Below are positions 10,633 to 20,275 of a DNA stretch of 64,000 bases, in pieces (position 1 is the stretch's first letter; each line of letters starts with the position of its first letter). A model generated the notes under the pieces. It had not been told where the DNA came from and made no database searches. It worked only from the letters and a program-made list of their open reading frames with translations. Position numbers and translations under genes: made by a program. The stretch is from Yersinia aldovae ATCC 35236 (GTDB lineage: Bacteria; Pseudomonadota; Gammaproteobacteria; Enterobacterales; Enterobacteriaceae), in the NCBI RefSeq assembly GCF_000173735.1, contig NZ_ACCB01000004.1:1-64000 (forward strand), written 5' to 3'.

Positions 10633-11340
10633 ATGAAATCAATACAATTTATTTTATTTCGACAAGAGGGCGTCTTACGTTGTGATGGAACGAACCAGAC
10701 CATGTCTGCCGGGAGTTTAGTGGTAACTAACGAGCGGGCAAGTGTGTCGTCTTTCTCGCAGGGTTCGTTTATTTCAATATTGTGCCATGCCATCGATCTT
10801 CTGCCTATATATCAAGAAATGGCGAGTAAGATGGTGCAATCAAATAAAATCCGTTTACCCTACAACGTTTCCGGTCATTACAAACTACTCTCTGCCAGTA
10901 ATGATATTATGTCTGCAACTGAACAGTTGGCTAATATTGAAAGAACGGCATCGTTACGTTTTCTTTACCTTTATTGCTTAGGTTTGGAGCCGGTGTATTT
11001 TTCTCAACTATTAGAATCTATTGTAGGTACAAATAGTGAATTACTGGAGTTTTTTGAACAAAACCGCCTCAATCCTTGGACGGTTTCGCGTTATGCCGAT
11101 GAGTTAGGAATTTCGACACGTAAATTGAATTTTCTTTTTTATGAGAAATTCGGAATGTCTGCAAAACAGTGGCTACTGGATCAACGTTTGAAGAAAGGCT
11201 GTGAGCTGCTGTTATCGACCCGGCTGCGGGTGGCTGATATTGCGATGGAGTGCGGTTTTAGCAATCACGCCCATTTCTCTGATAGTTTTCGTCGCCGCTT
11301 TCAGCAGTGCCCATCACATATGCGGTCATTGATGGAATAG
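10633..11340 (+). CDS. AraC/XylS-family transcriptional activator
   Basis: DNA-binding regulator of 235 residues. The N-terminal half has no obvious ligand-binding motif. The C-terminal half (about 128-232) is a double helix-turn-helix of the AraC type: LNPWTVSRYADELGISTRKL, then VADIAMECGFSNHAHFSDSF and the closing RRFQQCPSHMR. The general form resembles activators encoded in T3SS clusters (InvF/MxiE/YsaE group). CAGGGA precedes the ATG. It is divergent from the SsrA/SsrB-like pair, so all three may be the regulatory end of a lost or displaced secretion locus. The target is unknown. Confidence 0.8.
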   Translation: MKSIQFILFRQEGVLRCDGTNQTMSAGSLVVTNERASVSSFSQGSFISILCHAIDLLPIYQEMASKMVQSNKIRLPYNVSGHYKLLSASNDIMSATEQLANIERTASLRFLYLYCLGLEPVYFSQLLESIVGTNSELLEFFEQNRLNPWTVSRYADELGISTRKLNFLFYEKFGMSAKQWLLDQRLKKGCELLLSTRLRVADIAMECGFSNHAHFSDSFRRRFQQCPSHMRSLME

Positions 11341-11394
11341 GATAGGCATTTTCAGCTACGTGTAACGGGGTGTCGCACCTAACATCCTGTGGGC

Positions 11395-11630
11395 TGTGCC
11401 AAATGCAGTGAAACATTATTGGGGCCACCATTCTGGTGTATTATTGGGATAATTTAGCGCCAGCGGTGGTGACGCTCGAAGCCATGCCACAATTGAAACC
11501 AGGCGAAATTTTGGAAGTGTTCAGCGACTGCCCGCAATTAATAATACCCCGTTGGATACACGAAACTACGGTTATAACGTGTTGGATATCCAGCGGAGGC
11601 CCAACGATTCGCTATTTAATTCAGCGCTGA
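11395..11630 (+). pseudogene. yedF: Degraded yedF (TusA-family sulfurtransferase-like) remnant
   Basis: The open part encodes VVTLEAMPQLKPGEILEV and FSDCPQ, then GGPTIRYLIQR at the end, matching the TusA-family protein YedF. Between them the expected NNTPLDTRNYGYNVLDIQ is present only in another frame, so two compensating indels have occurred (near 11540 and near 11595). The N-terminal CPxP active-site motif of the family is gone; the sequence reads LAPAVV there. With no intact start, lost cysteine and frame changes, this is a pseudogene. It lies downstream of the AraC-type gene. Confidence 0.75.
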
Positions 11631-11791
11631 ATTTGCTCTTCATTTATTAACAACGTGTTCTGAGCACAGATAACCAGCGTCTCGTCAAGACGCTGTCTGC
11701 CCTTGGATGGTTACTGCTGCGGGTTGCCCCATTATTGAGTCAATACCTGTATTAATGGTGATTCGGTATTGATTACTTCCTCCGCCTAACA

Positions 11792-14218
11792 TTAGTTTTC
11801 CGAGGTTGTTTTTGCAGTAGTTGCTACTGCGAGTGACACACCTGCTGCACGAAGCCGCTTTAATATACTGAATAGCAATGAACTTTTGGTATTACTGACC
11901 ATGCGTGGGCTGGGTACTAAACCGGTGACGCTAAGTACGATACCGTCCGGGCTTAACTGGCTGAATTTCACCGACGGGGCCGGTGTATCGAGTATCGACT
12001 CATGCTCTTCATAAGCCTCTATCAATAGTGTTTGTGCCAGTTCAACATCTAAATCCAGTGGGAAAGTGAGAGCAATCGTTACCACCCCTTGCGCGTTAGC
12101 CATCGTGGCATTGCGCACATTCTGCGAAATCAATTGTGAGTTCGGTACGATAACCGTCGATCGATCACTTAGCTGGATTTCCGTGGCTCGGACATTGATG
12201 CGGCGGATATCCCCCTCAACGCCACTGATACTGATCAAATCTCCCACTTTAACGGGCCGTTCGGTGAGCAAAATAATGCCGGAAATGAAGTTTTTTACGA
12301 TCTCTTGTAAACCGAAGCCAATCCCGACGGATAATGCGCTGACAATCCAGGCCAATTTATTCCATTGGATCCCCAGCACCGATAGGGTCAGCAGAATCAC
12401 CAGCACGTAGCCGATATTGCTAAACAGCGTGACCGCAGAGGTTTTTATGCCGCTATCCATCTGGGTTTTAGGCAAAAATTCATTATTTAACCAGCGCCGT
12501 GCCGCTTTAAGAACATACAACCCCACTAGCAGACAGATAACTGCATTAAATAGATTGGCCGGGACGATATTTAATTTTTCCAGCCCTTCACCGCTTAATA
12601 ATTCCCCGGTTTTTTGCAGTAATGAAATCGGTGTAGTAGAACCAAAAGTGCCGTTGAGTAGGGCGATAATTGCCAGCAAGATCAAGAGCACTTTGCTGGT
12701 GGCGGACAATAACGTGGCGGCTTGTGCCAAGTGGCGATCGTCAATATTGAGTGACTGCTTGATGGCTTTACCGGCGCTGCTGGTTGGGGAAAAGAGACTG
12801 TCAGCCAAATCAACGCACAAATGGACCAGTAAATACAGACAAGCAAGAACCAGGCAGCTCCACACCAGCTTGTAACTGAGGAACTTAGCGAGCGCGATGT
12901 AGCCTATCAGTAGCGACAATAATATGGCTATTGCGGTTATACTAATCGCGAAATGGATCAACCCAGCCAACGTGGAATAGGCTTCCGGTTTTTCACCATT
13001 AGCGACCAAATTACGTCGTACCCGGTTGGCCCGTAACGGAATAATGGCGGCGGTTAAGGCGACCAATAGGGCAGCAATGCCGTTACCGAAAATACTCCCC
13101 GACACGCTGATATTGATCATGTTATTCATCTGATCAATAGCACCGAAAATCATGATGCAACTGGCCAAGAGGGGCGGGAACAGCCTTAGTGATTGCGCAA
13201 CCTCATTGGCAATCGCCGGTAAACGCCATGAGGGGCGCTGATTGGAGAGAAACGCCCGCCCCAGCCCGGCGACCAGTGCTGAGAAAAACATCAATTGAAC
13301 AAATGCTGCTGAAAAATCAATTACAACCTGTGATGCATCAGATGTGCGGGTAAAAGTTTGCGTGATGCATTGCGCTACTGTAACGCTAATCAGTACTGTA
13401 TACAGGGTGGTTGCCGAGGCCATAAAGCTGCGGCGCAGCGGGCCTTGCGGTAAACATTTGGTGCAAAACCATGCCGTCAGGCTGTCGAGAAACTTAAAGC
13501 CAAACACGCCGATAAACAGCGCCAATAACAGGTACATGGTGGTACCAAAACGCCATTCCGGTGACCAGGCGGCGCTCCAGGCATCGCCAAGTTCTTGGGT
13601 GAAATCGTTTAAACGACGGTTGTCATTGGCGTCCGGATTAACGATGGGGGCCCAGAAACTGGCTCCTAATAAGCTGCCAGAATTTAAGGCGATTTGTGAT
13701 TTCAATGCCGTGCGACGTAACGCGATAATTTGTGTCGCCAGGTTTTCAGCGCTGGTTTTGATAGCCTGAGCCTGATCATTTTGGCCATCTAACTGGATTT
13801 TTCGCGTATTCAGTATCCGGCGCTGTTGGGCAACCACTGCGGTTTCCGCCAATGCACCGGCAGCAGGCAATGGGCCTAATACTTCCAGTTGTGTTTGCAG
13901 TTGCTCCCGCTTGGGTTTCAAGTCGGCTAACAGCATGTCTGCTTCCCGCACCAGTGTCAGTGCGGTTTCGTTCAGCATACTTAACTGATTGTCTGTGGTG
14001 CTGACTGAAACATTCTGCTTCAGTTTATCCAACTGTTTTTGCAAGCTAATTAGTTGTACTGGCACTGCCGGTTTCGCCGACGCTTCACTGTTTTCAGTTG
14101 TCGCGGCTGGCATTGTGGCAGCAAAGGCCACCCCTGTGGGGGAGGCGAAGATAAGTGTCAGCAGCAGGCATAGCAGTGAATAATATCGATGTGAAGCAAA
14201 GTACTTATTCATTTTCAT
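11792..14218 (-). CDS. MscS-family mechanosensitive channel with DUF3772 domain
   Basis: Large inner-membrane channel of about 807 residues. It has a signal peptide (MNKYFASHRYY... to about residue 36), a periplasmic helical DUF3772-like region with coiled-coil character, about 10 hydrophobic helices, then the MscS pore and beta domain: VSALSVGIGFGLQEIVKNF, LLTERPVKVGDLI, IRRINVRATEIQL and VIVPNSQLI. An upstream in-frame ATG at 14323 would add 35 residues before the signal peptide, so I prefer the ATG at 14218 (or 14212). It probably protects against hypo-osmotic shock, possibly with a more specialised role like YbiO or MscK. It is monocistronic and intact. Confidence 0.85.
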   Translation of the reverse strand: MKMNKYFASHRYYSLLCLLLTLIFASPTGVAFAATMPAATTENSEASAKPAVPVQLISLQKQLDKLKQNVSVSTTDNQLSMLNETALTLVREADMLLADLKPKREQLQTQLEVLGPLPAAGALAETAVVAQQRRILNTRKIQLDGQNDQAQAIKTSAENLATQIIALRRTALKSQIALNSGSLLGASFWAPIVNPDANDNRRLNDFTQELGDAWSAAWSPEWRFGTTMYLLLALFIGVFGFKFLDSLTAWFCTKCLPQGPLRRSFMASATTLYTVLISVTVAQCITQTFTRTSDASQVVIDFSAAFVQLMFFSALVAGLGRAFLSNQRPSWRLPAIANEVAQSLRLFPPLLASCIMIFGAIDQMNNMINISVSGSIFGNGIAALLVALTAAIIPLRANRVRRNLVANGEKPEAYSTLAGLIHFAISITAIAILLSLLIGYIALAKFLSYKLVWSCLVLACLYLLVHLCVDLADSLFSPTSSAGKAIKQSLNIDDRHLAQAATLLSATSKVLLILLAIIALLNGTFGSTTPISLLQKTGELLSGEGLEKLNIVPANLFNAVICLLVGLYVLKAARRWLNNEFLPKTQMDSGIKTSAVTLFSNIGYVLVILLTLSVLGIQWNKLAWIVSALSVGIGFGLQEIVKNFISGIILLTERPVKVGDLISISGVEGDIRRINVRATEIQLSDRSTVIVPNSQLISQNVRNATMANAQGVVTIALTFPLDLDVELAQTLLIEAYEEHESILDTPAPSVKFSQLSPDGIVLSVTGLVPSPRMVSNTKSSLLFSILKRLRAAGVSLAVATTAKTTSEN

Positions 14219-14475
14219 AAAACCGGTCAGCCTGAAAGTGAGTGCCACGATTAGCCAGCAAACAATAAGTGTAGGTGAGCTGGCGATACCTGTCTGATGA
14301 CCATTGTGGCACACTCTGTACACGGCTGAATATCTTAGTTATGCCCTCGCTTGTTCGAATTCATATAAGAAAGATAAGGGTTATCATTGTAGCTGGCGCT
14401 CTCATTTAATCGATTGTCCGCTGCACCTATGGAGCCATGACATGTGGTGCAATGTACCTTAGGTGACGCGCCTGT

Positions 14476-14715
14476 TTAGCGCCAAAATGGGCGGCTGTAA
14501 TCCCGCTTGATATCATCCCGACTCAGGCCGATATCTTTTAACTGGTCGGTATTTAATCTGGCCAATGTATTGGCTGTTTTGCGCCGTTCATTCCATTGAT
14601 ATCCGTATCTGTATGCTTTAAGCCATAAGCTGATAAAAATATTGCGGCGTTTCTCTGTTACTCGCGTAGCCGATAAGCAGCATTCATCTATTTGATCTTC
14701 AATCATATTGTTCAT
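14476..14715 (-). CDS. yjiS: DUF1127-family small protein, YjiS-like
   Basis: Small cytoplasmic protein of 79 residues with a DUF1127 motif at its C-terminus (about 48-70): LARLNTDQLKDIGLSRDDI. Members are short, arginine-rich proteins; in other bacteria some affect RNA turnover or phosphate physiology, but the function here is not established. It is divergent from the MocR-type gene, the same pairing as yjiS/yjiR in E. coli. The neighbour is therefore the likely regulator. Confidence 0.75.
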   Translation of the reverse strand: MNNMIEDQIDECCLSATRVTEKRRNIFISLWLKAYRYGYQWNERRKTANTLARLNTDQLKDIGLSRDDIKRDYSRPFWR

Positions 14716-14879
14716 TATCGACTCCCGTCAGTAGGTGAGCCATTAGCATGAAACTTTGGCGCAGAACATTACAGATGCAAATAGGGGTTATTATTTCCAT
14801 ACAGATATGCGATATATGAACTGAATGGTGCAAACTACCGCTATCTGTACTGGTCGCGCTCAATTTATTAGGTGATTCA
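14716..14879. promoter_or_regulatory. Divergent yjiS-yjiR promoter region
   Basis: 164 bp between two divergent starts. MocR-family regulators commonly bind the space shared with the divergent gene they control, so operators for YjiR are expected here. I see no clear inverted repeat that I would name as the site. Confidence 0.4.
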
Positions 14880-16322
14880 ATGACTCGTTACCAACAATTG
14901 GCTGATATTCTGAGTCAGCGTATTAAAGAGGGGTTGTATATTGCCGGCGAGCGGCTCCCTTCCGTCAGAGTTTTGAGTGGCGAACACGGGGTCAGTATCA
15001 GTACTGTCCAGCAGGCTTATCGGCAACTGGAAGAGTGCCTGCTGATTGAGGTTCGGGCGAAATCGGGCTACTTCGTACGTTGCAGTTCAAATCTGCCCTC
15101 CTTACCCGCCACATGTACCCATGCACAGCGGCCGGTAGAGATATCGCAGTGGGAAAATACACTGGCGTTTCTGCAAAGAGGCGATCAGGAGAATATTACC
15201 CATCTGGGCGTTGGTTCGCCTGACTTGTCAGGCCCTGGGCTTAAAATACTCAGCCGTTTACTGAGCCGCATTAGCCTGCATCAAAGTGAGGAAGTGCTGG
15301 ATTACGATAATATTTACGGCACAACGGTGCTGCGTGAGCAGATTGCTCGCCTGATGTTGGACAGCGGCAATCATCAATCGGCTGACAATATCATTATCAC
15401 TTCTGGCTGCCACGGTGCGCTGGCTATTGCATTGGGCGCTGTTTGCCAGTCCGGTGATATTGTAGCCGTGGATTCCCCGAGCTTTCATGGTGCGATGCAA
15501 ACCTTGAAAGGGATGGGCATGAAAGTGATTGAAATCCCGACCGACCCGGTGGTTGGGATTAGCCTTGAAGCATTGGAAATGGCGCTGGATCAATGGCCGA
15601 TTAAAGCCATCCAACTAACACCGACTTGCAATAATCCGTTGGGTTACAACATGCCGGATGAGCGCAAGAAAGCGTTACTGACATTGGCTCAACGCTATGA
15701 TGTCGCAATAATTGAAGATGATGTATATGGGGCGCTGGCCTATCAATACCCGCGTCCACCGACCATCGCCTCATTTGATGAAGATGGCCGCGTATTGCTG
15801 TGTAGTTCCTTCTCTAAGACGGTTGCACCCGGTCTGCGTATTGGTTGGATAGCCCCAGGCCGTTACCTGGAAAAAGCGCTGCATATGAAGTATATCTCTG
15901 CCGGGCGGGTTGCTACCTTGCCGCAACTGGCGATGGCGGAGTTTATTAAGCAAGGGCATTACATGCAGCATTTACGCCGGATGCGCCGCCAGTATCAACG
16001 CAATCGCGACATTATGACCGGCTGGGTAATGAAGTATTTCCCCGCGAATACTTGTCTGAGTCGGCCACAAGGTAGCTTTATGTTGTGGGTTGAACTGCCT
16101 TACGGGTTCGATAGCCTGCGTCTGAATCGCAGTTTACTGCCGCAAGGGGTGCAGGTTGCCGCTGGGTTTATTAGTTCTGCGTCGGGAAAATACCGCAATT
16201 GTTTACGACTCAGTTACAGCAAACCGATGACCAGTGAGATTGAGCGGGCAATCCAGAAAGTCGGCAAGACGATTGATGAATTATTGGCAAAGGACGAGCC
16301 GAAGGTGGCGCTGGAACAATAA
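14880..16322 (+). CDS. yjiR: MocR-type regulator (GntR wHTH fused to aminotransferase), YjiR-like
   Basis: Transcription factor of 480 residues. The N-terminal GntR winged helix (about 1-70) contains ERLPSVRVLSGEHGVSISTV. The remainder is a fold-type I aminotransferase-like domain that binds PLP, with TPTCNNPLGYNMP, IEDDVYG and the PLP-lysine motif SSFSKTVAPGLRIGW (K313). It is close to E. coli YjiR along its length, including SGKYRNCLR near the end. The divergent DUF1127 gene matches the yjiS-yjiR arrangement. The ligand and effector are unknown; the PLP lysine is intact. Confidence 0.88.
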   Translation: MTRYQQLADILSQRIKEGLYIAGERLPSVRVLSGEHGVSISTVQQAYRQLEECLLIEVRAKSGYFVRCSSNLPSLPATCTHAQRPVEISQWENTLAFLQRGDQENITHLGVGSPDLSGPGLKILSRLLSRISLHQSEEVLDYDNIYGTTVLREQIARLMLDSGNHQSADNIIITSGCHGALAIALGAVCQSGDIVAVDSPSFHGAMQTLKGMGMKVIEIPTDPVVGISLEALEMALDQWPIKAIQLTPTCNNPLGYNMPDERKKALLTLAQRYDVAIIEDDVYGALAYQYPRPPTIASFDEDGRVLLCSSFSKTVAPGLRIGWIAPGRYLEKALHMKYISAGRVATLPQLAMAEFIKQGHYMQHLRRMRRQYQRNRDIMTGWVMKYFPANTCLSRPQGSFMLWVELPYGFDSLRLNRSLLPQGVQVAAGFISSASGKYRNCLRLSYSKPMTSEIERAIQKVGKTIDELLAKDEPKVALEQ

Positions 16323-16491
16323 AACAGACCCTAAGCTGATGAGGTTAATGGCAACGCTATCGATAGCTCACGATTGAACGTACCCAATGGGCGCTCCGGC
16401 GTTTCGCATCGCCGTTTCTCCTTAATTTGACTTTGTCAGCACTCTGACCCGCGATAAGCGGGCGTTGAGTCTCGCAGTGTGTAGCAAGCAC

Positions 16492-17292
16492 TTACTGACG
16501 CAAATAGATCTGCGGCAAAGGGTTTTCTGGATGGCGAGAGATGCCTAAATCAGCCTGATACCAGCGAGTCAGCGTCTCGGCGTTGAGCACTTCCTCTGGC
16601 GTACCACACGCCACCAATTCACCTTGGGCTAGCAGCAGAATTCGGTCTGCATACAGCGCCGCCAGATTTAAATCGTGCAGGACACAACAGACCGCCAGTG
16701 GCTCTTGCTGGGTCAGTTGCCGCAACAAACGCAGTGTGTGTTGCTGGTGATACAGGTCTAATGCGGAGGTGGGTTCATCAAGAAATAGCCAACGTGGTGT
16801 CGGCTCTGATTGCCACAATTGTGCTAACACTCTGGCCAGTTGTACACGTTGCTGTTCACCACCGGATAGCGCACGGTAATCACGCTGTGCCAGTGACAAA
16901 CAATCTGTTTGTGCCATAACCTCTTCCAATGCCTGCCGGTTGTGCACCACCCCGTAAGGTGAGCGGCCCATCTGAATGACTTCGCTGACACTGAACGGAA
17001 AAGCCAGGTCGCTATATTGACGCATGACTGCGCGGGTACGTGCCAACGCTTGTGGTTGCCAGCGATTGAGTGTTTTCCCGAGTAATTGACACTCACCCTC
17101 TGATGGGGAAAGATAACCGGTCAATAAGCGCAGCAGGGTTGATTTACCTGCGCCGTTTGGCCCGATAATCGCCACCATTTCACCGCTGGCAATTTGCAGT
17201 GAAACGTCATTAATCAACTTCCGCCCTTGTACTTGATAGGAAAGCTGATTTGCTTCCAATAACGCGGCCGGTGTCATTACCATATCAACCAC
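16492..17292 (-). CDS. hmuV: Hemin ABC transporter ATP-binding protein HmuV
   Basis: ATPase subunit (266 residues) of the HmuTUV inner-membrane hemin importer. It has Walker [10 protein letters not shown] (about 40-48), signature [15 protein letters not shown], Walker [13 protein letters not shown] and the H-loop in CCVLHDLNL. Its start overlaps the end of hmuU by 8 bases. It is the last gene of the hmu operon. A CCCGC/GCGGG hairpin about 30 bp beyond the stop (near 16449-16463) could define the 3' end, though it has no T-tract. It appears intact and is very similar to the Y. pestis protein as recalled. Confidence 0.96.
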   Translation of the reverse strand: MVDMVMTPAALLEANQLSYQVQGRKLINDVSLQIASGEMVAIIGPNGAGKSTLLRLLTGYLSPSEGECQLLGKTLNRWQPQALARTRAVMRQYSDLAFPFSVSEVIQMGRSPYGVVHNRQALEEVMAQTDCLSLAQRDYRALSGGEQQRVQLARVLAQLWQSEPTPRWLFLDEPTSALDLYHQQHTLRLLRQLTQQEPLAVCCVLHDLNLAALYADRILLLAQGELVACGTPEEVLNAETLTRWYQADLGISRHPENPLPQIYLRQ

Positions 17293-18289
17293 TGCGTTGC
17301 TCCCGCTGACGTAAAATCAGCCACAGAAAATAAGGGCCACCGAGCAGGCTGGTGATCAACCCGACTGGCATTTCTGCCGGTGCGACCAAGGTACGAGCCA
17401 GCGTATCAGCAGTGAGGAGCAGGCAGGCACCGCCTAATGCGGCACCGGGCAGCAACCAACGATGATCAGCGCCAATACGCATACGAATCAGGTGCGGTAC
17501 CACCAAACCGATAAAGCCGATAACCCCACTAACCGCAACGGCAGCACCGATCAGAATGGCACTAAGCAACAGTAAACGGAGTTTGGCTTGCTGTACATTA
17601 ACACCGAGATAGTGAGCTTCCTCATCTCCTAGCTGTAACAAGTTCAGTTGGCGCGCCTGTAACAACCCAAGTGCGCAGGCGGGCAAAATCAGAGAGGCGG
17701 CAACGATCAACGTTGACCACTGTGCCTGCCCCAGGCTCCCCATGCTCCACAGCGAAAATTGGCGTAACTGCTGGTCGTCACTGATATAGGTCAGTACCCC
17801 AACCGCAGCACCACACAAGGCATTAATTGCAATCCCTGCCAGTAGCAGGCGGGCTAAATTGCCATGCCCCCAGCGGCTGAGGGTGAAAATAACGGTTGAA
17901 ATGGCCAGGCTACCGATGAAAGCACCCACCATATGACTGTACAGAGCCAGTAATGGCGGCAAGCTGAACGGCATCACGATAATCAGCCCAACACACAGGG
18001 CGGCACCACTGCTGATACCCAACAGACCGGGGTCTGCCAGTGGGTTACGGAATAACCCTTGCATAATCGCGCCGGAAACCGCTAACGCACAGCCGACCAC
18101 CACGGCTAGCAACACCCGCGGCAGGCGGATATTTAGCCAGATATGCCACATGGCATCGTCCAGCGAAGCGTGCCACAGCGTGCGAAATGAGAGCGTCAAT
18201 GCCCCCATGTTGGCCGAGCCAAGTGCTAAAATGATCAGTAGCATCAGTAGGATGCCAAGCATCAGGCGCGGGTGTATCCGGTAATTCAT
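17285..18289 (-). CDS. hmuU: Hemin ABC transporter permease HmuU
   Basis: Polytopic permease (334 residues) of the FecCD/BtuC family, with about 10 transmembrane helices. Family motifs include [20 protein letters not shown], the coupling region [16 protein letters not shown] and the C-terminal [16 protein letters not shown]. It forms the membrane channel with HmuV and receives hemin from HmuT. Its ATG overlaps the hmuT stop (ATGA type) and its end overlaps hmuV, so translation is coupled. No defects. Confidence 0.95.
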   Translation of the reverse strand: MNYRIHPRLMLGILLMLLIILALGSANMGALTLSFRTLWHASLDDAMWHIWLNIRLPRVLLAVVVGCALAVSGAIMQGLFRNPLADPGLLGISSGAALCVGLIIVMPFSLPPLLALYSHMVGAFIGSLAISTVIFTLSRWGHGNLARLLLAGIAINALCGAAVGVLTYISDDQQLRQFSLWSMGSLGQAQWSTLIVAASLILPACALGLLQARQLNLLQLGDEEAHYLGVNVQQAKLRLLLLSAILIGAAVAVSGVIGFIGLVVPHLIRMRIGADHRWLLPGAALGGACLLLTADTLARTLVAPAEMPVGLITSLLGGPYFLWLILRQREQRSG

Positions 18290-19131
18290 TGTGCTTGTTC
18301 CATGCTCTCACGCAGTAGAGCCAGCACTTGGGGGGTTTTTAACCCAAAACCCAGTAGCGCCATATCATCTACCACCAACAGCCGCTGATGTTTACCTGCG
18401 GGCGTCATGGCTACCCCCGGGAGTTTCCAGATGCCATTGCTGCCGCCGAGTGCTTTCACGCCGTCGCGGGTGATCAGCAGTAAATCCGGCGAGCTGGCAA
18501 TCACACCTTCTTGTGATAATGGCCGATAACGGCTAAAACCCTGCATTGCATTGCTGCCACCGGCGGCACGTATCATGGCATCCGCCGCGGTATTTTGGCC
18601 GGCTGCCATCGGGGTTAAGCCGCCGTGACTCATAACAAATAGCACTTTGACCGGCAGTGGTGTGTTGCTCACTGCGGCTAAACGCTGTTGGTAGTCTTTA
18701 ATCAGCTTTTGCCCTTGTTCTGGCTGATGAAGTGCCATCGCGACCGCACTGATCTTTGCTGACACGCTTTCCGGTGTGGTTTGGCCCGGAACGGTAACCA
18801 CACTCACACCGCTGTCTGCGACCTGTTTCAGCACCAGCGAGGGTTGAGCCAGCTCACTCACCAGCAGCATGGTGGGTTTCATCGCCAGAATCCCTTCGGC
18901 GTTCAACATTCGCATATAACCCACATCAGGCAGCATCAACGCAGCCTGAGGGTGTTGACTGGTGCTGTCACGGGCCACAATCTCGCTACCCGCACCCAGT
19001 GCATAAGCGATTTCTGTTACATCACCACCGATGGTAACAATACGTTCTGTTGCCAATGCATTTAGCGGTAGAAAGACGCTGGCACATAGCGACAGAAGGA
19101 AGAAAGGGAGTGACAGCAGCCTGAGTCTCAT
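18286..19131 (-). CDS. hmuT: Periplasmic hemin-binding protein HmuT
   Basis: Class III periplasmic binding protein (281 residues) that carries hemin from the outer-membrane receptor to HmuUV. It has a signal peptide (about 1-27, [15 protein letters not shown]..., ending LNALA) and two lobes joined by a rigid helix. Visible family stretches include [20 protein letters not shown] near the N-terminus and [18 protein letters not shown]. It overlaps hmuS by 4 bases and hmuU by 4 bases, which indicates a tightly coupled operon. Confidence 0.95.
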   Translation of the reverse strand: MRLRLLSLPFFLLSLCASVFLPLNALATERIVTIGGDVTEIAYALGAGSEIVARDSTSQHPQAALMLPDVGYMRMLNAEGILAMKPTMLLVSELAQPSLVLKQVADSGVSVVTVPGQTTPESVSAKISAVAMALHQPEQGQKLIKDYQQRLAAVSNTPLPVKVLFVMSHGGLTPMAAGQNTAADAMIRAAGGSNAMQGFSRYRPLSQEGVIASSPDLLLITRDGVKALGGSNGIWKLPGVAMTPAGKHQRLLVVDDMALLGFGLKTPQVLALLRESMEQAQ

Positions 19132-20165
19132 GCGGCGATATCCTTGTTATTTAGACGGGAAATCTGCTCACGCCATTGATTTTGTTCAGGCTGCCCTTCG
19201 GTACGTTGCCCATAGAGTTGAGCAAGTTGGGTGCCATCGGCAGCAAACAGTTCGAGGCTGGTCACAAAGCCGTCTTTGGTGGGTTTCCGTGTGATCCAGC
19301 TTTCCGCGATGGCGGTTTCGATCAGATGTAGCGTAAAGCGTTTGTTGAAAACATTAATCCAGTCTTGATGCGGGGTTACTTTTTCAATTAAGCCGGTAAA
19401 AATTTGCACACAACCCCGGTTGCCGACAAAAATCATGATTTCGTTCTGGTCCTGTTGCGCGATGTTAAGTAACTGTGTCAGCGAGCTGTTATCGACTTGA
19501 TAAGCCAGGTCATCACCCACGGCGCGGAACGCTTGTTGGCGAGTCAGGTCATTACGCTTTAGCAACTGGAAGAACTGATGTACATCAGTCATGGCGCGCC
19601 ATTCGGTATCGACGGTGGCATCATCCGCCGTCGGTTCGGTAACTTCAGGTGCGCTGTGAGGCTCTAACTGCAATTCTGGGTTTTCTGTGCTGATAAATTT
19701 TGCCAGCAGCGCTTCCCAGGCAGCAATATCTGTGTGTTCAGTGACATACACTTTGTGTAGGGCATCACCATGATGGTCGAAGAATTGCAGGCTATGACGT
19801 ACACCATGACGCGTCTCTTCCGACAGGGTAAAAACGCTAGCCCACTGATTGAGGAATAGGCGTAAATCCAGCTCGCGTGGATTGAGGATCAAACCGGCAT
19901 GGCCGTTTAGATGCTGGTTCTCGTAACGCCCCATTTGCTCATGTACCGCATAGGTGTTGCGGGTGATGGCTTTAACCTCACCCACGGCCTCCAGTGCGGT
20001 CAGCAACGTGCGGGCATCGCCATGTATACGTTTCGCATCATGACCGACACGGCTGTGGGTCAGTTCCGCTTCTGAGATACCCATTAATGTGGCTAAGTCG
20101 CGCGCATATTTGCCCGGATTATCGACCTTAGCTTGCACATATTGCTGATAGATTGATTTGCTCAT
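19128..20165 (-). CDS. hmuS: Cytoplasmic hemin-binding/degrading protein HmuS (HemS)
   Basis: Soluble heme-handling protein (345 residues) made of two repeated HemS-type domains (about 20-165 and 200-340). It accepts imported heme in the cytoplasm and may degrade or sequester it. The heme-contacting residues known from Y. enterocolitica HemS are at the same numbers: H196 in TDVHQFF and R102 in ELDLRLFL. The length equals that of the known family members. It lies downstream of hmuR after 110 bp containing a hairpin and overlaps hmuT by 4 bases. Confidence 0.95.
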   Translation of the reverse strand: MSKSIYQQYVQAKVDNPGKYARDLATLMGISEAELTHSRVGHDAKRIHGDARTLLTALEAVGEVKAITRNTYAVHEQMGRYENQHLNGHAGLILNPRELDLRLFLNQWASVFTLSEETRHGVRHSLQFFDHHGDALHKVYVTEHTDIAAWEALLAKFISTENPELQLEPHSAPEVTEPTADDATVDTEWRAMTDVHQFFQLLKRNDLTRQQAFRAVGDDLAYQVDNSSLTQLLNIAQQDQNEIMIFVGNRGCVQIFTGLIEKVTPHQDWINVFNKRFTLHLIETAIAESWITRKPTKDGFVTSLELFAADGTQLAQLYGQRTEGQPEQNQWREQISRLNNKDIAA

Positions 20166-20214
20166 AATGATGTCCTATAGATATTTATATGCAGGTTGCA
20201 GTTTTAAATGATAA

Positions 20215-20243
20215 TCCGGTAATGCAAAGATTGAATTACCGGA
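20215..20243 (-). other. Intercistronic stem-loop between hmuR and hmuS
   Basis: TCCGGTAAT and ATTACCGGA form a perfect 9-bp inverted repeat around an 11-base loop, in the 110 bp gap between the receptor gene and hmuS. There is no T-tract directly after it on the minus strand. It may be an attenuating or stabilising hairpin that sets the ratio of receptor to downstream transporter, rather than a full terminator. Confidence 0.5.
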
Positions 20244-20275
20244 AGCAACATTTCAGACTATCTTTTTTTAATGCA

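Noticed and set aside
12417..12875. 152-codon ORF antisense to the MscS-family gene
   Set aside because: Shadow of a well-supported membrane channel gene on the other strand.
16323..16491. Third copy of the dispersed repeat after yjiR
   Set aside because: Only about 17 bases (TGAGGTTAATGGCAACG) resemble the repeat; the rest does not align.
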